Assembly (NCBI GenBank): GCA_963702595.1
Contig: CAVPDC010000010.1
Coordinates: forward strand, 1 to 64,000
Source: JALORV01 sp963702595
GTDB lineage: Bacteria > Pseudomonadota > Gammaproteobacteria > Burkholderiales > Burkholderiaceae_F
Reading direction: 5' to 3'
DNA length: 64,000 nucleotides
In this document: piece by piece, positions 17,982 through 26,376 of the stretch
How positions within the stretch are numbered: position 1 is the stretch's first letter
How the letters are laid out: each line of letters starts with the position of its first letter
Translations under genes and position numbers: made by a program
The notes under the pieces: generated by a model
What the model was told of the DNA's origin: nothing
Databases searched by the model: none
Seen by the model: only the letters and a program-made list of their open reading frames with translations

Positions 17982-18761
17982 ATGCCCCCGACCACGCGCG
18001 AAAAGACTGCCATCCAGGTGATCGAGCGGATGATGAAACTGCTCGATACGCTTGCTGCTCGATCGGATCCGGTTAGCCTGAAAGATCTGGCGAATTCCAC
18101 CGGACTGCACCCTTCGACCGCGCACCGGATTCTAAATGACATGGTCGTCGGTCGGTTCGTTGACCGCGCCGAAACACCGGGATCGTACCGGCTGGGCATG
18201 CGCCTGCTTGAACTGGGCAACCTGGTCAAGGCGCGCCTGTCGGTGCGCGAGGCCGCACTGGAGCCGATGCGTGAACTGCATCGCAAGACCGGGCAGACAG
18301 TCAACCTTTCCGTGCGTCAGAGCGATGAGATCGTCTACATCGATCGCGCCTACAGCGAGCGCTCCGGCATGCAGGTCGTGCGGGCGATCGGGGGACGCGC
18401 ACCACTGCACCTGACTTCGAGCGGCAAGCTGTTCCTGGCGTTCGACGACCCGCGCGTCGTGCGCGCGTATGCCACGCGCACCGGTCTCGCCGGCCACACA
18501 CGCAACAGCATCACGGAACTCACGAAGCTGGAAAGGGAACTCTCGCAGGTGAGAATGCGCGGCTACGCGCGCGACAACGAGGAACTGGAACTGGGCGTGC
18601 GCTGCATCGCCGCCGGCATACGCGACGATTCGGGCCGACTGGTGGCGGGGCTATCGGTGTCAGCACCCGCCGAGAGAATGCAGGACGAGTGGCTGGAGGA
18701 CCTGCTGGGGACAGCCAGTCGCATCTCGGCGGGCCTCGGGCACGCCCCCGCGACTCACTGA
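17982..18761 (+). CDS. IclR-family transcriptional regulator
   Basis: A 259-residue regulator. An N-terminal winged helix-turn-helix (about 10-75: VSLKDLANSTGLHPSTAHRIL) is followed by the IclR effector domain, with the typical GQTVNLSVRQSDEIVYIDR and the C-terminal VRCIAAGIRDDSGRLVAGLSVSAP. The ATG at 17982 (MPPTTREKTAIQVIERMM) is the likely start; an ATG at 17922 would add residues overlapping the promoter. Divergent placement from lutAB suggests it responds to lactate or another 2-hydroxy acid, but that is inference. Its stop codon sits in a hairpin shared with the convergent pbpG-like gene. Confidence 0.9.
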   Translation: MPPTTREKTAIQVIERMMKLLDTLAARSDPVSLKDLANSTGLHPSTAHRILNDMVVGRFVDRAETPGSYRLGMRLLELGNLVKARLSVREAALEPMRELHRKTGQTVNLSVRQSDEIVYIDRAYSERSGMQVVRAIGGRAPLHLTSSGKLFLAFDDPRVVRAYATRTGLAGHTRNSITELTKLERELSQVRMRGYARDNEELELGVRCIAAGIRDDSGRLVAGLSVSAPAERMQDEWLEDLLGTASRISAGLGHAPATH

Positions 18762-18783
18762 GCCGTCGCTCAGATCGGTTTTT
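18758..18783 (+). terminator. terminator between the IclR gene and the convergent PBP7-type gene
   Basis: CTGAGC (18758-18763) and GCTCAG (18768-18773) form a perfect 6-bp stem with a 4-base loop, followed within five bases by a run of five T. The plus-strand stop TGA of the IclR gene lies in the left arm and the minus-strand stop of the convergent gene in the right arm. Confidence 0.6.
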
Positions 18784-19837
18784 CCGACCCCGTGAGGTTG
18801 GCGAGCGGTTTGCTGACGGTGGCAGCCTTTTCGGCGCCGATACGCTTCGCCTCGAGCCAGTCCCGAATGCGCTGGGCATCGCCGATCCGGGAATATTTTC
18901 CTACGGAGTCCAGCAGCACCATCACGACGCGCTGGCCCTCGACAACAGCCTGCATCACGAGGCAGCGACCCGCCGCGGAGATATAACCGGTTTTCTGCAA
19001 ACCGATGTCCCAATCCGGGTTCGCCGTCAGGCGATTCGTGTTGCCGTAACGGACCATGCGCTTGCCGACCGGCAGCGCCAGTTCGCCACTGACCGAGTGT
19101 GACCGGATGACTTCGTGGTCGTACGCAGCCTTCACCAGCTTCACGAGGTCATTGGCGCTCGAGCGATTTTCCGGTGAAAGTCCCGTGGGATCGGCGAAGT
19201 GTGAATCGCTCATGTCAAGCATGCGCGCCTTGGCGTTCATGGCCTCGACGAAGGCGTCGAGCCCGCCGGGATAGGTGCGACCGAGCAGCTGGGCCGCCCG
19301 GTTCTCCGACGACATCAGTGCCAGGTGAAGCGCCGTGTCGCGCGTCAGTTTTGTTCCCGGCCGCAAATTTGAACGAATGCCGGCCCGCACCAGTTCCGCC
19401 TGCGAGACCACCAGTTCTTCATCGGGCGGCAAATTCGCTTCGACGGTCACCAGCGCGGTCATCAACTTGGTGATCGAAGCGATGGGCAGGACGGCATGCG
19501 TGTTCTTCTCGAACAGCACTTCGTCCGTATCCTGATTAACGACCAGCGCGACCGATGACTTCAGGTCAAGCGGATCATCGGCACGATGCAGTCCGGCGAG
19601 TTGCCCTTCGGACGGCCGCAGCGGCCTGCGCTCTGCCGTGCGCTTTTTGCCGACCGAGCGGCTGGAGACGATAGCGGCCTTGCCTGCCGGCACGGTGCCT
19701 TGCACGCGGGGCTTGGCCGAGGCCTTGGTTGCCGACGCCGATGTCGGAGTCTGGGCGGGAGCGGCAGCACTGACGGGAAGCGTCGCCACGGACACGCCCG
19801 CGGCGAGCATCAACGCGATCAATCGCTGCACCTCCAT
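18770..19837 (-). CDS. pbpG: D-alanyl-D-alanine endopeptidase, PBP7/8 type
   Basis: A 355-residue periplasmic serine peptidase of the S11 family. The signal peptide covers about 1-26 (VQRLIALMLAAGVSVATLPVSAAA), followed by a long low-complexity linker (27-90). Catalytic motifs are intact: Ser121-x-x-Lys124 (SITK), Ser177-x-Asn179 (SEN) and Lys282-Thr-Gly284. It cleaves D-Ala-meso-DAP cross-links during wall remodelling. The ATG at 19837 has a strong GGGAG-containing ribosome-binding site and gives a proper signal peptide; an in-frame ATG at 20035 was rejected. The linker is longer than in E. coli PBP7. Confidence 0.88.
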   Translation of the reverse strand: MEVQRLIALMLAAGVSVATLPVSAAAPAQTPTSASATKASAKPRVQGTVPAGKAAIVSSRSVGKKRTAERRPLRPSEGQLAGLHRADDPLDLKSSVALVVNQDTDEVLFEKNTHAVLPIASITKLMTALVTVEANLPPDEELVVSQAELVRAGIRSNLRPGTKLTRDTALHLALMSSENRAAQLLGRTYPGGLDAFVEAMNAKARMLDMSDSHFADPTGLSPENRSSANDLVKLVKAAYDHEVIRSHSVSGELALPVGKRMVRYGNTNRLTANPDWDIGLQKTGYISAAGRCLVMQAVVEGQRVVMVLLDSVGKYSRIGDAQRIRDWLEAKRIGAEKAATVSKPLANLTGSEKPI

Positions 19838-20182
19838 GCCGACTCCCTCCCCTCGCCTCCGCCTCAGCGGATTGCAGAAATACTCCGGTAGCATTGAACC
19901 GTGCGAGGCGACCGCCCGATCGCTCACTAACCGCCGGCGATCGCTGCCAAATCGGCGCTCATCGCAACGGACACTCCGGCCGTTAGGCTCGACACCGTCA
20001 TCCCCCCTCTTTGCCGCCGGATTGTATACGGGCATGGCACGCGCCGAACAGTCAAGAACCTTCTTTCTGCATTAACGCTTATCCGGACCTCCTAAAGTGC
20101 TACCTGAGCTTGCCTAGGCTTCTGAGACTACGTTGGCCGCAGCATGGGTGCTGCGGGAACGCGAGCCTCACATCAAACTCCG
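19838..20182. other. intergenic region upstream of the PBP7-type gene
   Basis: About 345 bases without a supported gene. It must hold the promoter for the minus-strand peptidase. A TATACA-like box lies on the minus strand near 20023-20028 with a TTGACT hexamer about 21 bases upstream (near 20050-20055), which is wider than ideal spacing. No repeats or RNA genes were recognised. Confidence 0.4.
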
Positions 20183-20187
20183 AAAAT

Positions 20188-20211
20188 GAAAAGGGCCCGC
20201 TTGGCGGGCCC
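20188..20211 (-). terminator. intrinsic terminator of the PEP-CTERM gene
   Basis: Arms GGGCCCGC (20193-20200) and GCGGGCCC (20204-20211) form a perfect 8-bp GC stem with a three-base loop. Reading on the minus strand, the stem is followed by TTTTCATTTT. It begins 22 bases after the PEP-CTERM stop codon. Confidence 0.85.
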
Positions 20212-20233
20212 CCTCAGGCTTCAGGTCGACGCG

Positions 20234-20827
20234 TTACTGCTCGAGTGCGCGCCGGCGACGGGCCGCGGCAAGACCGACCAAGCCAAGGCCCAGCAGGGCA
20301 AGCGAGCCGGGCTCGGGGACCTGGATTTCCTGCGGCCGATCAGCGCTGAAGAGCGACACGTGAGAGATGCTGCCGTTCGCCGGCCAGATCAGCGGGTTCG
20401 ACACAAAGATGTCCTCCATGCCGTTCCAGTTGTATCCGTTCGGTCCGAGGTCAAAGTAGATCTGATTCGGTGTGTTGTTGCCGTCCTTGACCAGCAGGAT
20501 GCAGGTCCCGCAGATAAACGCGAACGGACCGTCCCAACTGATCGTGGCAGTCTCATTGCCACCCCCGAAGACCGTGGTGTACGACCCAGCAAACGGCTTC
20601 TCTTCCGACTGCGGGTTTTCGCCCGGTGAGTTCGCCTTGTAGTACTCGGTGACCGTGTAGCCGAGAATCGCAGAAAGGCACGCGGCGTCGCAGTTGCTGT
20701 TCTGGTTGATCGTACCGAGGGCATCTGCAGGGTTGATGATGAGCGTGGCTTGCGCCGGCGCCATCGCGACACCTCCAGCCATTACTGCCGCCGCGGTCAT
20801 CGCCTTGAGCATACTTACCGTTTTCAT
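20234..20827 (-). CDS. PEP-CTERM sorting domain-containing protein
   Basis: A 197-residue exported protein. The signal peptide spans about 1-27 (ending AMAPAQA). The C-terminal 28 residues form a complete PEP-CTERM signal: VPEPGSLALLGLGLVGL followed by AARRRR, recognised by exosortase EpsH/XrtB-type enzymes. The mature region (28-169) has several cysteines and Gly/Asn-rich stretches but no domain I recognise. The start has a good AAGGAAGGAA ribosome-binding site. It is a single-gene unit with its own terminator and a sigma-54-like promoter upstream. No exosortase gene is in the window. Confidence 0.92.
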   Translation of the reverse strand: MKTVSMLKAMTAAAVMAGGVAMAPAQATLIINPADALGTINQNSNCDAACLSAILGYTVTEYYKANSPGENPQSEEKPFAGSYTTVFGGGNETATISWDGPFAFICGTCILLVKDGNNTPNQIYFDLGPNGYNWNGMEDIFVSNPLIWPANGSISHVSLFSADRPQEIQVPEPGSLALLGLGLVGLAAARRRRALEQ

Positions 20828-21387
20828 ATTCCTTCCTTATCGCCGTGCCGAAGTCGCTGAATGCTCGCTCCTGCACACTCACAAAAAACTGTCCCCTGCC
20901 CATACGTATGCACGTCCTGTGCCATGGGAAAAAATCCCATAACTTCCTGGATGTTGCAACGCGGTAATCCGTTCGGTTCGGGGGGCATTTGTAAAGAAAA
21001 TCGACGCGGATCACCGTCACGCCTTGCCTCTGCTGCAGCTCCTCGACCGAACTTTGGAGCGAATCGCCGGACGGCGTGCACTGCATGTCTGGACTCCTCT
21101 CGGCGCTCGGGACCAAAACGCAGTGATCCTTCGAAGGGCGCGGGGCAGAGCAGCAATCTCTGAGTGCCTCCCGGCAGTGGGGTAGGATCCCCCGCGCGGG
21201 CAGATGCAACATCCCAGTGATCGTGGGCTCCACTCCCACACGTCACGTGGGGGCTCGGACTCGCCATTGGCGCCAGGCGCCAGAGAAGCGCAACCGATCG
21301 GACGCGACACTTCGGGAATCGGCGCTGACGCGCCGGCACTCCGGAACCGACTCACCAACGAAACACGACCAAACAGGAAACACTTGA
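20828..21387. other. long intergenic region between the PEP-CTERM and SHOCT genes
   Basis: 560 bases with no supported gene. The left end holds a sigma-54-like promoter for the PEP-CTERM gene and a palindrome (20924-20940). The middle (about 20960-21350) has scattered short hairpins such as GTGGG/CCCAC near 21223-21240, and is where enhancer sites for a sigma-54 activator would be expected. I recognise no RNA gene. Confidence 0.5.
20909..20924 (-). promoter_or_regulatory. sigma-54-type (-24/-12) promoter of the PEP-CTERM gene
   Basis: On the minus strand the sequence TGGCACAGGACGTGCA matches the -24/-12 pattern TGGCAC-N5-TTGCA. It has one mismatch in the -12 part, and the invariant GG and GC are separated by the required 10 bases. 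The start codon (20827) lies about 80 bases downstream. A palindrome ATGGGA/TCCCAT (20924-20940) abuts the -24 element on its upstream side. Confidence 0.65.
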
Positions 21388-21765
21388 ATGAGCAACTTCT
21401 GGGATCTGATGTGGCTGATCTTCTCCGCTTTTGTGTTTGTCGCGTATCTGGTCGTGCTGTTCCAGATCGTGGTCGATCTCTTCCGCGACGCTGAACTGGG
21501 CGGCGTTTCGAAAGCCGCATGGATCGTCGGGCTGCTGGTACTGCCCGTCCTGACGGCGCTGCTCTACGTGATCGTGCGCGGCCAGGGCATGGCGAGGCGC
21601 CAGCGGGCCGCGCTACAACAGGTGCGGTCGGAAGCTGAGACGCAGCTGCGTGCAATGGCTGGCAAGTCACCCGTCGAGCAGATCGCCGACGCCAAGGCCA
21701 TGCTCGACGCCGGCACGATCAGCGCGGACGAATTCGCCAAACTCAAGGCCAAGGCGCTGGCCTGA
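21388..21765 (+). CDS. small membrane protein with PLDc_N-like helices and SHOCT domain
   Basis: A 125-residue protein. Two transmembrane helices (about 8-30 and 42-63, the second WIVGLLVLPVLTALLYVIV) resemble the N-terminal PLDc_N module of cardiolipin synthases, and a GMARRQ segment follows. Residues 93-123 (SPVEQIADAKAMLDAGTISADEFAKLKAKAL) form a SHOCT motif, a short C-terminal helical pair found on many small membrane proteins. The function is unknown; a membrane-anchored oligomerisation role is the usual suggestion. AGGAAA precedes the ATG by 8 bases. It lies 43 bases upstream of the SulP gene on the same strand. Confidence 0.85.
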   Translation: MSNFWDLMWLIFSAFVFVAYLVVLFQIVVDLFRDAELGGVSKAAWIVGLLVLPVLTALLYVIVRGQGMARRQRAALQQVRSEAETQLRAMAGKSPVEQIADAKAMLDAGTISADEFAKLKAKALA

Positions 21766-21808
21766 CGTTCACACCACAAAACACCCAGGGAACGGACGCC
21801 ATCGTTAC

Positions 21809-23560
21809 GTGAACCCGTCGTTGAAGCGACTCGCCCGGTTTGCACCTGGGCTGCCCGCGCTTGCCGGCTACCGGCGCGACAATCTTTCGCACGACATCGC
21901 GGCGGGGCTGGCGGTTGCGGCTGTTGCGATCCCGGGCAGCGTTGCGACGGCGCAGCTCGTGGGCTTCTCGCCTGTCGTTGGGCTGTACGCCAGTACGTTG
22001 CCGATGCTGGTCTACGCCCTCTTCGGGACCTCGCGCCAGCTGATGGTGGGTCCCAGCGCGGCGACTGGAGCGATCGTCGCCGCCGCTGTCGCGCCACTGG
22101 CCGGCGGCGATGCAGACCAGGCTTGGGCGCTGGCGATTGCACTGACGTTCATCACCGGTGTGCTGTGCGTCGGCGCGAGTTTTCTCCGGCTCGGAGCGCT
22201 TGCCGACTTCCTGTCGAAACCGATTCTCGTGGGTTTCATGAACGGGGTGGCGCTGAACGTCGTACTGAGCCAGATCGGTGTCCTGTTCGGACTTAGCGTC
22301 GAGGCCAGTGGCATCCTGCCGCGTGCGTGGGAGCTGCTGAACAAGCTGCCGTCGACGCACTGGCCGACGCTGGCGGTCGGTGTGGCGACTGTCGCCATGC
22401 TGCTGGCGATGCCACGAATCACCCGGCGCCTGCCCGCGGCTCTTATCGCGATGGTGGTTGCCGGTTTCGCCGTACAGTTCTTCAACCTCGATGCGCTCGG
22501 CGTGCGCACCATCGGACCGGTGCCGTCCGGCTTTCCGGTGCCGCGCGTACCGCACATCCCGTTCGAGCATCTTCCGATCCTGCTGGCCGAGGCGGCGGGC
22601 CTCGCGCTGGTGTTGTTCTCCACGACGATGGTGGCGGCACGCAGCTTCGCCGACCGCAACCGCTATGAAATCGACGCCGATCGCGAAATTGCGGCGCTGG
22701 GCGCCGTCAACATCGCGGCCGCCTTTGCGCAGGGATTCGCGGTCAACGGCACCAACTCGCGTACCGCGGTCGGTGAAGTGGCCGGAGGCCGCACTCAGGT
22801 CGCGGGCATCGTGACCGCCATCGTCATTGCGGCCGTGGTCGCGCTGTTTACCTGGCCGCTGCAGTTCATCCCGACCGTATCGTTGGCGGCCGTGCTGGTG
22901 GTGGCCGGGGCATCGCTGTTCAGCTGGAAAAATGTCGCGGCGATCGGGCGTATCGACCGGCGCGAGTACTGGATAGCGATGACGGCCACTGTCGGCGTCA
23001 TTGCGTTCGGCGTGATGAACGCGATCCTGCTGGCGGTCGTGCTCGCGCTGCTCAGCTTCGTACAGCTGGCCGCACGGCCGACGATCGAACTGCTAGGCCG
23101 TATCGAGGGCCAGCCAGGCTTTCATTCGCTCCAGCGGCACCCGGAGGCCACCGCACCCACGGGCCTGCTGCTGTTCCGCTTCAACGGCGCGCTCATCTTC
23201 TTCAGTACCGCGTACTTCAAGCGTGAGGTGCTCAAGGCCATCGATGCCACCGGTGACGTGCGCTGGTTCGTGCTCGACCTTGTCCCCGTCACGATGATCG
23301 ACGCTACAGGCGTTTTCGCCATCAAGGAACTGTTCGAGGAACTGCGCAAGCGCGGCATCGCCACCTGCGCCGTTGGGCGCGAAACCGAGTGGGCCGACTG
23401 GGCAGCAGCGCGCGGCCTTGAGGAGCGACTCGCGAAGACGCGCTTCTTCTCCTCGCTGGGACAGGCGACCAGCGCCTACCTGGCCGAGCGCCCTGAAGCA
23501 ACAGCAGCCGCTGGTAACGGCTCGGGCCGGCCCGACGCGACCGCGGCGCTGCGGCCGTAA
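21809..23560 (+). CDS. SulP-family anion permease with STAS domain
   Basis: A 583-residue transporter. The SulP membrane domain (about 1-420) shows the family opening LPALAGYRRDNLSHDIAAGLAVAAVAIPGSVATAQLVG, GLYASTLPMLVYALFGTSRQLMVGPSA, and the conserved NGTNSRTAVGEVAGGRTQVAG. A C-terminal STAS domain follows (about 450-560, with the MIDATGVFAIKEL phosphorylation-loop region). The GTG at 21809 is chosen because it gives the standard N-terminus and avoids overlap with the upstream gene. The anion (sulfate, bicarbonate or a dicarboxylate) cannot be decided. The C-terminus is Ala/Pro-rich. Confidence 0.9.
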   Translation: MNPSLKRLARFAPGLPALAGYRRDNLSHDIAAGLAVAAVAIPGSVATAQLVGFSPVVGLYASTLPMLVYALFGTSRQLMVGPSAATGAIVAAAVAPLAGGDADQAWALAIALTFITGVLCVGASFLRLGALADFLSKPILVGFMNGVALNVVLSQIGVLFGLSVEASGILPRAWELLNKLPSTHWPTLAVGVATVAMLLAMPRITRRLPAALIAMVVAGFAVQFFNLDALGVRTIGPVPSGFPVPRVPHIPFEHLPILLAEAAGLALVLFSTTMVAARSFADRNRYEIDADREIAALGAVNIAAAFAQGFAVNGTNSRTAVGEVAGGRTQVAGIVTAIVIAAVVALFTWPLQFIPTVSLAAVLVVAGASLFSWKNVAAIGRIDRREYWIAMTATVGVIAFGVMNAILLAVVLALLSFVQLAARPTIELLGRIEGQPGFHSLQRHPEATAPTGLLLFRFNGALIFFSTAYFKREVLKAIDATGDVRWFVLDLVPVTMIDATGVFAIKELFEELRKRGIATCAVGRETEWADWAAARGLEERLAKTRFFSSLGQATSAYLAERPEATAAAGNGSGRPDATAALRP

Positions 23561-23571
23561 GTGGCCGCAGC
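23548..23571. terminator. convergent hairpin at the SulP gene end
   Basis: GCTGCGGCC (23548-23556) and GGCCGCAGC (23563-23571) form a perfect 9-bp stem. The six-base loop holds the TAA stop codon of the SulP gene. There is no U-tract. It lies between convergent genes (next gene ends at 23613). Confidence 0.5.
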
Positions 23572-23612
23572 GACTGCCGCGACAACGCTTAACTCACTCG
23601 GCGCAGCGCCCG

Positions 23613-24167
23613 TCAACGACTGCGCGAATCGCGCTTCGCCTGGTTGCGTGCATTGCGGGCGCGTACCCGCGAGACTTGCCTCAACTGCTTGACGCGTACG
23701 GCCGCCGGCACCGCCGCTGCGCCTCGTACCTGCGGCCGCCCTCCCGCACTTACCGCCTTAGTGGCCGGTCGCTTTGCACCGGAAACCGCGGCGGCCTGCG
23801 CGCTACGCTTGCGCGCCACCGCATCCGCCACGGCACTCTTGAGCGCGCCGAGCTTCCGCCTTGCCTGCAACTTCTCCAGCTTTGCGACGAAGCGCGCGAG
23901 CGTCTCTTCGAACAGCCGAGCACGCTTTTCCGCGACCGCCATGGCAGTTACCTGGGTTCCGCTTTTGGTCCCGGTGGAAACGCGATTGGCACGCCGCATC
24001 TTCCGGTGCAGGTCCCGATTCTTGTCGCGGAGCTTGCGTGTGCGCTGGATCTTTGCCTTGAGCTGCGCCAGCGTCCAGTTCACCTCCTTGCCGGCGTAGC
24101 TCGCCGTCAGCAGCGCGAATTCGGAGTCGTTGCACCATTTGCGCGCGGTGGCGAGTGAATAGGCCAT
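23613..24167 (-). CDS. basic alanine/arginine-rich protein of unknown function
   Basis: A 184-residue protein I cannot assign to a named family. Residues 1-60 look structured (MAYSLATARKWCNDSEFALLTASYAG, then WTLAQLKAKIQRTRKLRDKNRDL), and residues 55-110 are a charged helical stretch likely to form a coiled coil. The last 75 residues are low-complexity Ala/Lys/Arg/Val, reminiscent of histone H1-like tails, so nucleic acid binding is possible. AAGGA lies eight bases before the ATG, supporting translation. It is 60 bases downstream of the nitrobindin-like gene. Confidence 0.65.
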   Translation of the reverse strand: MAYSLATARKWCNDSEFALLTASYAGKEVNWTLAQLKAKIQRTRKLRDKNRDLHRKMRRANRVSTGTKSGTQVTAMAVAEKRARLFEETLARFVAKLEKLQARRKLGALKSAVADAVARKRSAQAAAVSGAKRPATKAVSAGGRPQVRGAAAVPAAVRVKQLRQVSRVRARNARNQAKRDSRSR

Positions 24168-24227
24168 CGAGTAGTTCCTTTCGTCGGAGAAATCGGGATG
24201 TGCGGCTCTGGTCGGTCCGAGGCTGGT

Positions 24228-24866
24228 TCAGGTCGGATTGCGCATCAGCCAGTTCGGCGTCGGCTCCGCCACCTTGTGCAGGCGATTGCGATCGGTGTGG
24301 TGGAAGAGTTCATCACGTCCACGGATGCGCAGCACGGTGTCCTGCTCGTAGGACCAGCTGCCGTCCTCGTGGACGTCGACCTTGATGCGGAACTCGATCG
24401 TCTTCTTGGCGTGATCAAGGAACGGGTTCGAGCAGGTGCCGTTCGTGGGCGAGCCGAACACGCACTCCAGCTCGAAGGTGCGGGCATCGGCCGCCGCATT
24501 CCCGATCGCCATCGCCACCTGGCCGCGCGGGATCGTGTGTGTCTGGATGATCATGCCGGTAGCGGGCTCCCACAGCCAGTAGCCGACCTGGTCGTGAAAC
24601 GTGGCCGGCCGATTCGGCCGCAGCACATGGGTCCAGTAGCGCAGCCCGTAGAGCAGCTGCGGCCCGTTGAGCTGCGGGTCGATCGGTTGCAGTTCATAGC
24701 GCTCGTAGAAGGCCTCCTTCTTCGAGCCCTCCTCGACCAGGTGCACATCGAGGCCGCGCTGTCCTTCCCAGACACCGGCCAGCGGCGCGAGCGGGCCGAG
24801 GTTGCGCAGCGTGTCGGGATCGACTTCGTCGGGTTCGGTGAAGATGTCGGCAGGAAATTCGAACAT
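24228..24866 (-). CDS. nitrobindin-like heme-binding beta-barrel protein
   Basis: A 212-residue protein with the nitrobindin/THAP4-type FABP-like signature LGPLAPLAGVWEGQRGLD near residue 25. Further family-like features are FYERYELQPIDPQLNGPQLLYGLRYWTHV and the downstream GYWLWEPATGMIIQTHTIPRG. Related proteins bind ferric heme through a histidine and react with nitric oxide or peroxynitrite; the heme-ligand histidine cannot be assigned with certainty here. I chose ATG 24866; an in-frame TTG at 24881 would add five residues. The protein is longer than minimal nitrobindins (about 160). Confidence 0.65.
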   Translation of the reverse strand: MFEFPADIFTEPDEVDPDTLRNLGPLAPLAGVWEGQRGLDVHLVEEGSKKEAFYERYELQPIDPQLNGPQLLYGLRYWTHVLRPNRPATFHDQVGYWLWEPATGMIIQTHTIPRGQVAMAIGNAAADARTFELECVFGSPTNGTCSNPFLDHAKKTIEFRIKVDVHEDGSWSYEQDTVLRIRGRDELFHHTDRNRLHKVAEPTPNWLMRNPT

Positions 24867-24936
24867 GGCGGATATGGACAAGAAAGGTTGGGAATTTGCC
24901 TGTCGCGCTTCGTGTCTGCGATGGAGTTCAGCCGCC

Positions 24937-26220
24937 TTAGCGATCCTTCAAGTACGAGCGGACCTGGCGGATCCGCACGCCGAACCAACTGAACCGCTCC
25001 CTCAGGAAGCGATAAAGCGAGGCGCCGACCAGTGTTCCAAGCGCCACCGAAGTGACGACAAACACGACTGTGATCAGTCCTTCGAGGCCGGCCGCGCGGT
25101 CGCTCAGCATGCGCGTGACGCTCAGCAGTCCGAGCGAACCCGGCACCACCAGCCAGAAGCTCGGCAGCCAAGTCACGACCGACGGCGGCCCGCGGAAACG
25201 AAACTGGATCAGGTAGCTCGCCGGCACTGCGACGATCATGCCGAAGAATCCGCTGATCTCCGCGCCGAATGGGACAGCCGCCGCGCGCTGGGCCGCAATC
25301 GCCGCAAACGCGACCAGCAGGATCCAGGGCAGCGAATTGCGCGGGGCCGAGAAGTGCAGCCCGACACCGACGCAGAACACAGCGACGCCCGCCCATGACG
25401 CCCACGGTACCTTGACGAACTGGGAACTCGAATAGACCAGGCTCTCGGGATCCGCACCGAACAGCATCGCGCCGGCCGCCAGGCCAAAAGCCAAAAGCAC
25501 CAGCTGCACGAAACCCGTGATGAGGCGGCTCGCTCCGCTGACCATGTCACCGTACGCCAGTTCGACCATGCCGAGCGTCAGCATGCCGCCGGGCAGGAAC
25601 GTAACCAGAGGCGGCACCAGCATGTGCAGCGGGTCGATCGGCAAACCGTAGTGTGCTGCGTAGAACACGGACGCGGAAACGACCGTGGCCGCAATGACCG
25701 GCATCGGCACTGCGAAAAGCGCGCGCTGGGGCGCCAGCAGCTTGAGTACGCCGACGATGAAACCGAGGATCGCCGCCGCCGCGATGTTGACCAGCGTCGG
25801 CATCAGCACCATGGCCACACCGATCGCCAGGGTCGTGTGGCCGACCAGGCTGCCGAGGCGGCCGAAGCGTGGGCCGGTGCGCAGGATCTCGATCAGCCGG
25901 TCCAGCCCCTCGCGCGGCGTCAGCGCCGCGCGCTGGGCCGCGTCGCCGAGGCGGTAAACCTCCGCGATCTGGTCGAGCCGCAGCGACTGCGCCGGGCCTT
26001 CGGCCAGCGTCACGCGCTCGGCAGACCCGTCGTGCAGGGTGATGAAGATTGCCGTGGGCAGCACAACCGTGCGCGTGCGACCCATGCCATAGGCCAGCGC
26101 CACACGGCGCAACAGAAGCTCGACCTCCGCCGTCTGCTCGCCGCAAGCGAGGTAGGCCTGCGCGAGCCGGAACATGAACTCGAGCAGGACGTCGGTGTCG
26201 GGCGGTTCGGCCGTGGTCAT
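24937..26220 (-). CDS. ThrE-type threonine/serine exporter family protein
   Basis: A 427-residue membrane protein with the ThrE layout. A soluble N-terminal region (about 1-110: MFRLAQAYLACGEQTAEVELLLRRVALAYGM) is followed by two blocks of about five transmembrane helices each. The first block corresponds to the ThrE domain (PTLVNIAAAAILGFIVG, FLPGGMLTLGMVELAYGDM), the second to the ThrE_2/DUF3815-like part. The ATG at 26220 (MTTAEPPDTDVLLEF) matches the family start. Corynebacterium ThrE exports threonine and serine; substrates in proteobacteria are unproven. The fused single-chain form is standard. Confidence 0.85.
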   Translation of the reverse strand: MTTAEPPDTDVLLEFMFRLAQAYLACGEQTAEVELLLRRVALAYGMGRTRTVVLPTAIFITLHDGSAERVTLAEGPAQSLRLDQIAEVYRLGDAAQRAALTPREGLDRLIEILRTGPRFGRLGSLVGHTTLAIGVAMVLMPTLVNIAAAAILGFIVGVLKLLAPQRALFAVPMPVIAATVVSASVFYAAHYGLPIDPLHMLVPPLVTFLPGGMLTLGMVELAYGDMVSGASRLITGFVQLVLLAFGLAAGAMLFGADPESLVYSSSQFVKVPWASWAGVAVFCVGVGLHFSAPRNSLPWILLVAFAAIAAQRAAAVPFGAEISGFFGMIVAVPASYLIQFRFRGPPSVVTWLPSFWLVVPGSLGLLSVTRMLSDRAAGLEGLITVVFVVTSVALGTLVGASLYRFLRERFSWFGVRIRQVRSYLKDR

Positions 26221-26376
26221 CGATCTATTGCCCTGCCCGGCGGCGCGAGGCCGGCCCGCCACGCGGACCAGCCCGCGGTCTTAGGCACAGACCCACCGAC
26301 AGCGCCGGTGCACGCACGGCAGGGTACCGGCACGCCCGGTTCCGACGAATCACGCTTCGCGCCAATCGACCTGCGC

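Noticed and set aside
20924..20940. Palindrome ATGGGA/TCCCAT as a terminator
   Set aside because: Weak AT-containing stem with no U-tract and located directly at the -24 element; better viewed as part of the promoter region.
20234..21086. Minus-strand frame starting at ATG 21086 with a good AGAGGAG ribosome-binding site
   Set aside because: It runs through the sigma-54-like promoter and into the PEP-CTERM gene out of frame; the product has no recognisable domain.
20828..21387. Possible tRNA or small RNA gene in the long intergenic region
   Set aside because: Short hairpins are present but no cloverleaf, no T-loop GTTCRA and no clear promoter-terminator pair.
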